From assembly GCA_026874595.1 (NCBI GenBank), contig CM049322.1:51294386-51358385 (forward strand): DNA of 64,000 nt, written 5' to 3'. A program made the translations under genes and the position numbers. The notes below the pieces were generated by a model. The model saw nothing but the letters and a program-made list of their open reading frames with translations. It was not told where the DNA came from and made no database searches. Positions 61,074-64,000 of the stretch are shown here, one piece after another. The DNA comes from Sipunculus nudus (Eukaryota > Annelida > Sipuncula > Golfingiida > Sipunculidae). The first letter of the stretch is position 1. Each line of letters opens with the position of its first letter.

Positions 61074-63364
61074 GTTTGACTGTTCACTATTTCATGTAAA
61101 TGTGCTTTATTTCAGTAAGTGTCAGGACGATTATCTACACCCTATCTTTTCCTATTAAGGCAAAAAGATGCATGGATCTCAGGCACTTTCTTTCAGAAAC
61201 CAGTGCGGGTAGGCAATATTTTATCATTAATTTTTTCGTATGTTTTGATAAAAATGTTATTTGATCAGGGAAAAGCATAAAAAAATAACAGGTAAAATCA
61301 AAAGAAATCTTAACAAAATTTTATTATTTTATCTTTCTGACTTTTTTGTATGTTTCGAGAAAAATGTTATTTGATAAGGGAAAAGCATAAAAAAATAACA
61401 GAATTTTTTTGTTAAACAGGTATAATCAAAAGAAATCTTAACAAAATGTTATTATTTTATCTTTCTGAAAGACGAAAATCAAAATAAATTTTTTTGATTC
61501 CGGGGGTTTAAGTTGACGCGGGCGATGCCTGAAAATCATAACTTTTTTTTTATTTTTTTTGCCTAACCTCTCAATTTTACTTTTCCCGTATAAAAATCTC
61601 TGTCCGTATGTGTATTTATGCCTGTCACCGTTTTATTCTCGGATAAGGGTATTTGTATTCCATGACCATTTATTTCAGTCGTACATTAATGCTTTCGATT
61701 GATTTTATAACAGGTCATTATTAACCTTTCTTCATTTCTTTTTTACGGAATCTCATAAAATTTTCAAGGCATTTCTCGAATGGGTGACTTAAAGATCGTT
61801 TACATTTTGATCCAGCACATTATCAGGATTATAAGTCATCAAGCAGTATTAGTGTATACAATAAGTGTATACTCATTTTTGCACAAATGAACCTGGGGAT
61901 ATGGGCCGATAAGTGAATGCATACAAGGTTTTGGAGCTTCACCAGCACATTTTCCGGATTCAGGAAAAACATCAAGCGATATTAACAAATGTATACTCGC
62001 TGATACACGAACGAACCTAAAAAGTGAATGCAAACAATAAGGTTTTGGTGCATCTCACAATAGGGAAACCCCACATGGCGGAGGCCTGCATACCTTAGAA
62101 TATATATATTTCTATTTTTAGATTTAGTTTCACACATTATTAGGGGTGCACGGGCACGTACCAGCTTGCGAAAGGATATCCGCCAGGTGATCATGTGATG
62201 TCTCACGCAGACAGTTGGTGAACAACTGGTATTTGTCCCAGGTCGAGACAAGGTGCAACAGTGCCCTGTTTTGGTCCCGGCTGGTCACGTGTTTTTGCTA
62301 AATAAAAAAGGACGAAAATTTACAGTTTCTTATGACGTAGTTTGTGCAGAACTATGTACTAGAATTTCCTCAGAATGCACAAAGAATGACAATTCATACT
62401 TTTTCAAACACCACACTTGATATTGTTATCAAAATATTACTTTAATTTGAATGCCTAGTTATTTAAAGTGAAACGATGCTTAGGTTACATGGAATCTTAA
62501 GATTCATTTGTGTACAAATTGAAATGCTTCCAACTATGAATAAATGTTGTTCGTCGTACTTCTTGTGCCGAGGGTCTTTGCATGGTATAACGAACATCCG
62601 AGGGTCATAGATACAGGTTCCCCTGAATCTCGAGTGCCATCCGAGGACACACGAAGATGAGGCGAGGAGTTCCGAGTGGCTGCATGCTACATCGTACGCT
62701 TTTGCAATCAGGGCAATATTCGAAGTAAAACCTCGCTCTCTAGCAGCGCTACCTGGTGGATATTTCGCGAAAGGAAATGTGGGCGTATAAAGATTCCTCA
62801 GAATGATGATCTCGCATGTATATGCAAGGATGGGGTGGAATATTGGAATATGTGATTCAGCAATTGGATAGAACAATATTCTGGGAATTAAAGATTTCTG
62901 GAATTGAATGGGATTTTTAAGACGTTGTGGTTAAAACGGTAGTAGCATTGACATGTCCCGGTGCGTTTGTGTTGACTCTCTGTAACAAATCTACCCGGAA
63001 AGTTGTCAGTGAATTATGAAAAATAAATTATCTGTGAATTATGTAAAATAAATTATCGGCGAATTGTGCGAATGAATAACAAAATAAATGCGAATAGTGC
63101 AAAAGCAAACTGACAAATTTATAACATATTTGAACACTTGATCGGATTTACACCGTAAAAATACGGTATTACCGTAAATGAAAATTTTCTAATTGTGTTG
63201 CTTAGGACACTCACCTGTATGTAATGGACCGTTATTTCGTCTGCGAGGCCACAGTTGATGACGTAATCCCATAGCAACGAATCAAGGGTGTTGATTTCAT
63301 GGACAAGTTGCACACGGTTCCCTTTTAAACATTCCTGCCACGTGATCTGTCTCTCTGGGCGCAT
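38737..63364 (-). CDS. CARD-containing atlastin/GBP-like large GTPase, 16 exons, 700 aa
   Basis: Exons, gene order: 63215-63364, 62162-62297, 59562-59624, 58337-58542, 57501-57644, 50900-51004, 48581-48631, 48100-48168, 46832-46924, 45930-46086, 45191-45315, 42736-42789, 41932-42003, 41122-41316, 40248-40310, 38737-39156. All junctions are GT-AG and the lengths sum to 701 codons. Residues 1-95 are a CARD; 96-116 a Ser/Pro-rich linker; about 117-340 the G domain with P-loop GNGRTGKS (165-172, Arg168 where atlastin has its catalytic Arg), Thr214, DTQG (240-243) and RD (315-316). Helical middle-type segments follow to the C-terminus, with an acidic stretch (KDEDDEEMEE) in exon 10. No membrane hairpin and no CaaX box, so a soluble protein is expected. 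The family self-assembles with GTP; the CARD suggests recruitment to CARD assemblies. Sequence upstream of ATG 63364 could be another exon beyond the window. The exon 14 acceptor is the least certain. Confidence 0.85.
39157..41121 (-). other. GTPase introns 14 and 15
   Basis: These flank exon 15. They contain a (TA)n run (39398-39462) and an (ATT)n run (40471-40512). No other gene; the frames at 40454-40807 are low-complexity or intronic. Confidence 0.7.
42890..43740 (+). repeat. Older dispersed repeat, split by a SINE
   Basis: The same ordered blocks as at 24450-24890 appear on both sides of 43115-43445. The younger SINE therefore landed inside this repeat, in intron 11 of the GTPase gene. 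Confidence 0.55.
43115..43445 (+). mobile_element. tRNA-derived SINE
   Basis: A box-like TGCCTCAGGGGTAGAGCAC and B box GTTCGAATCTC lie about 35 bases apart, the spacing of an RNA polymerase III tRNA promoter. A body of about 250 bases follows, ending near an A-rich stretch. A tRNA gene is less likely, because a non-tRNA body follows and the acceptor stem is not closed cleanly. Confidence 0.65.
43815..44456. repeat. 49-bp satellite with dimeric higher-order pattern
   Basis: About 13 units. Units alternate between GAACCAC with GGTACCCCC and GGACCAC with GGTAGCCCC. Each contains a GGGGG...CCCCC inverted pair. It lies in GTPase intron 11. Confidence 0.85.
44921..45103. repeat. 41-bp minisatellite
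   Basis: About four copies of units with AACCAAGAACGTTG and TACATGAGTACAT, just downstream of exon 11 in GTPase intron 11. The long minus-strand frame across it is repeat-driven and not a gene. Confidence 0.8.
46448..46500. repeat. (TA)n microsatellite
   Basis: A pure TA run in GTPase intron 9 (46087-46831). The plus-strand frames here are not coding. Confidence 0.85.
46890..47055 (-). repeat. Tandem copies of the exon 9 acceptor region
   Basis: The acceptor and first roughly 30 coding bases of exon 9 (CTCACCACGAAG, CAGTCTCTGAAAC) recur at about 46950-46980 and 47005-47040, each with its own TTTCAG on the minus strand. Intron 8 continues to 48099 with nothing else recognised. Confidence 0.7.
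49495..50898. repeat. 44-bp minisatellite abutting the exon 6 splice donor
   Basis: About 32 copies of a unit with GTATAACGTTCACGAGG and AAAACGTGACCGAGTACT. Some units have TCGTTTTGA in place of AGGTAAGGA. The array fills most of GTPase intron 6 and runs up to its donor (GTCAGTACTCGGTC), which is itself unit sequence. Confidence 0.88.
51600..52710. repeat. Dispersed CAAGGTCAAGGTC-class repeat
   Basis: Several degenerate blocks of TTTGACCTTGAAG and CAAGGTCAAGGTCA, a two-copy stretch of about 117 bp (52300-52480), and an end with GGACGACCGGACGG and CAGCTTAGCTAAAA. In GTPase intron 5. Non-coding. Confidence 0.6.
53110..56095 (+). mobile_element. LINE (CR1/L2-like), 5'-truncated
   Basis: Endonuclease (truncated), complete RT and C-terminal region, a 3' UTR of about 380 bases and a tail of TAAA/TGAA repeats (56060-56094). 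It sits in GTPase intron 5 in the opposite orientation to the gene. The clade is judged from the endonuclease and RT style only. Confidence 0.85.
53167..55716 (+). CDS. LINE endonuclease-reverse transcriptase, 849 codons open
   Basis: The frame is open without any stop from about 53110 to 55716, so this copy is young or was so recently. Endonuclease marks are RNRHGGGVV (just upstream of the listed start, same frame), GDFNVD and SDHFLV. RT marks are NYRPIS, GTPQGTVLGP and the catalytic YADDISIY. Motif A reads FLDVKKGFGSLDH: the catalytic Asp is present but the usual KAFD is KGFG. The C-terminal region is the long helical tail usual for this group. The protein N-terminus is missing, so the listed start (a GTG) is not a real start codon. 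Product: target-primed reverse transcriptase of the element, probably inactive because of the truncation. Confidence 0.85.
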   Translation: MLSSLKPELVTLNSNVVECVWVKIILGGKPVLIGSIYRPPNSSSSYIDELLDLLASALNSFKHVVLLGDFNVDCLRSETYIASKLDLLEKILGLKQLVTEPTRITQLTSTMIDLIFSSHPSMHSNVKVHPLCISDHFLVTTVLNRPPRVTVTKSGYYRTLRKFNEYKFIDELSKSNFFSRIMQLSDVNLAWEMWRYEFLRISNNNAPFIRRRTKARENKWFNNDLLNEIHLRDYAHRNALRTNHSNDWSAYRHQRNYVTNLIRSTRSQYYATLIQKNGSNPGCVWKGLKHILPSKTSSNKESGKIDPDKFNHYFTSVGTIFTCDHIGNPNLEYFDFNSVSSQFVLSQLLKVNSSMKEDILGMSGFFLKIAAPYISAPLAHIFNISLQTGEFPADWKTARITPIYKGSGCKDGPNNYRPISVTGHVPKIIEQFVKSRVITFFESNNLFSDKQFAYLPNRSTSFALHSIIDECLISLNKNNVTAACFLDVKKGFGSLDHTVLLTKMSDYGIKGIPLMWFENYLSNRKQVVYSNGLLSEPSTLDIGTPQGTVLGPIFFLFYLNNLPMFLSEKCVIYADDISIYSLANSAAKAIESLQVNLEIALKWFRENRLSINPQKSSFILFGPKSKTNGNQLNISMDNITVMPVEHTKLLGVIIDAGLTWKKHIQLVCDKIVSKLGLLFRLSKTLDVFSLNTLYNALIQSHIDYCISVWGNSSKTYLLQLQKLQNRAARIVTKTYDTNISSTSLIATLGWMNVKQRYQYFVSLMVFKCLSGNVPPSLTHTFNRVNSAYNTRFSQGFNLSLPKPNRESFKASLAYAGPIHWNSLPVSVKSATSLCQFKSLYKQFMPYNFL
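56096..57500. repeat. Dispersed repeats in GTPase intron 5
   Basis: A block around 56187-56490 (AAGATGGCTTCCTGGTGGCC) and a GTCCGTC-class repeat around 57040-57400 (GTCATGTGACCTTGACC, GGACGGACAGACGG, AACTGAGCTAAAAA). No coding exon is seen. Confidence 0.5.
58337..58542 (-). CDS. GTPase exon 4: start of G domain and P-loop
   Basis: After TACATTTCAG the exon reads ELKGAYVKIIEV, LLRDDVKDTQVALLAIAG, then GNGRTGKSFLFNFLLRYL. The LLRDDVKD block just before the P-loop, and the FLLRYL after it, are characteristic of atlastins more than of Ras-like GTPases. Donor TTG/GTAAGG. Confidence 0.9.
58543..62161 (-). other. GTPase introns 2 and 3 around the small linker exon
   Basis: Exon 3 (59562-59624) lies within. 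Otherwise: a CAT run (58872-58893), (TA)n (59150-59174), a poly-G tract (59231-59250), a GTCCGTC-class repeat (59780-59925), two related dispersed repeats (60280-60390 and 61745-62130), a near-duplicate of about 110 bp (61230-61460, ATGTTATTTGAT-AGGGAAAAGC twice) and (CT)n (61041-61072). No gene. Confidence 0.65.
62162..63364 (-). CDS. CARD module of the GTPase (exons 1-2)
   Basis: Exon 1 encodes WQECLKGNRVQLVHEI and LLWDYVINCGLADE, which are CARD helices 1-3. Exon 2 encodes RALLHLVSTW and NCLRETSHDHLADIL, helices 4-6 with the typical terminal H-L-A-x-x-L. The intron between them is phase 0 and the one after is phase 1. ATG 63364 is preceded five bases upstream by an acceptor-like TTGCAG, so a spliced 5' UTR exon beyond it is plausible. 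The exon 1 donor position is uncertain by one base. Confidence 0.8.
62298..63214 (-). other. GTPase intron 1, inside the CARD
   Basis: Phase 0, donor CATACAG/GTGAGT, acceptor TTTATTTAG. No recognised repeat or coding exon. Confidence 0.75.
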
Positions 63365-63369
63365 AATGT

Positions 63370-64000
63370 CTGCAACTTACAGAAAAACGATGATATAACC
63401 CAAATGTCTAATATTTACATTAAAATTATGTTTCATCCAAAAATATATTTTAAAATGTTAGAGAGAGAGAGAGAAAGGGAGAGAGAGCGATTCGAACCGA
63501 CAACATTATACATGTATTTTACATCACAAAGCTCTACGCACATAAAGAGCGGTTTTGCCTGACTAGTGAAATTTAAATAATTTGAAGAACAAATGTATAC
63601 TTTGCGACTCCAGTGAGTAATTCATACCAATAGAACGTTAAATTCGTCTTTAAAACCCCGCTGTCTTAAACTGGCTTGTCAGATGACAGTGACGTCTCGG
63701 GTATCAGGGGAATTAATCTGCATGTACCGGAAAAAATGTCCTGATGTAAAATCACTTAAACTCTAGCTCTGCGTTGTTTCAAGTAAAACCTCGAGATCGA
63801 TATCGTATATTTGTATGATGTATGCTAATTTTGGTAACATTCCATCATCAGATAACAGACTGAGGTATAGTATATGCGTTGAACACAAAAACTGCTTTGT
63901 TTCTGTTGGGTGTTTTATTCATATTGCATGCAAACGACATATTTGCTAAAAACCCAAAGCCTTAAGTGACCCAGCATTAGCCCAAAATAATAAATTTAAC
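63370..64000. other. Upstream of the GTPase first exon
   Basis: A GA repeat (63456-63490) is present. No further exon, TATA box or CpG-rich promoter could be made out. The true promoter may lie beyond the window. Confidence 0.5.

Overview
The window is eukaryotic genomic DNA: AT-rich, intron-containing, and full of (TA)n microsatellites, minisatellites and decayed transposons. I see no bacterial features. Dispersed repeats with GTCCGTCCG/TGAGCTAAAA and CAAGGTCAAGGTC motifs are, from memory, typical of bivalves and other lophotrochozoans. The best guess is therefore a marine invertebrate, probably a mollusc or a relative; this is inference, not proof.

Layout. 1-2621: decayed L1/Tx1-type LINE lacking its RT core. 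2619-9421: broken Ty3/Gypsy LTR element whose 5' LTR carries a 428-bp tandem duplication and whose gag seems to start with an RRM-like domain. 10267-10410: near-perfect hairpin. 10501-19862: a 9.4-kb region bounded by inverted ends (ACACTCTAAAAA) with dense palindromic subterminal repeats, holding relic exons of an unidentified spliced gene on the minus strand. 20250-20905: 5'-truncated LINE tail. 22630-27335: inverted-repeat elements, including a 1.2-kb pogo/Tigger-like element.

Two host genes dominate the rest. On the plus strand, 29108-35256 is a four-exon gene for an 851-residue CARD-NACHT-LRR protein (an NLR). On the minus strand, 63364-38737 is a 16-exon gene for a 700-residue protein that joins an N-terminal CARD to an atlastin/GBP-type large GTPase. 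For both genes I traced every exon by hand. All splice junctions are GT-AG and the reading frame stays open across every junction.

The genes are convergent, with stop codons about 3.5 kb apart. Their CARDs share the same two-exon structure: a phase-0 intron inside the CARD and a phase-1 intron after it. Since CARDs pair with CARDs, the locus looks like a two-gene innate-immune module, an NLR sensor beside a CARD-tagged large GTPase. No functional evidence can be had from sequence alone.

The GTPase introns hold most of the remaining structure: a 44-bp minisatellite beginning at a splice donor, a 49-bp satellite with a dimeric higher-order pattern, tandem copies of a splice acceptor, a SINE nested in an older repeat, and a sense-opposed LINE with a long open RT frame. 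The GTPase stop codon lies inside an 18-bp minisatellite.
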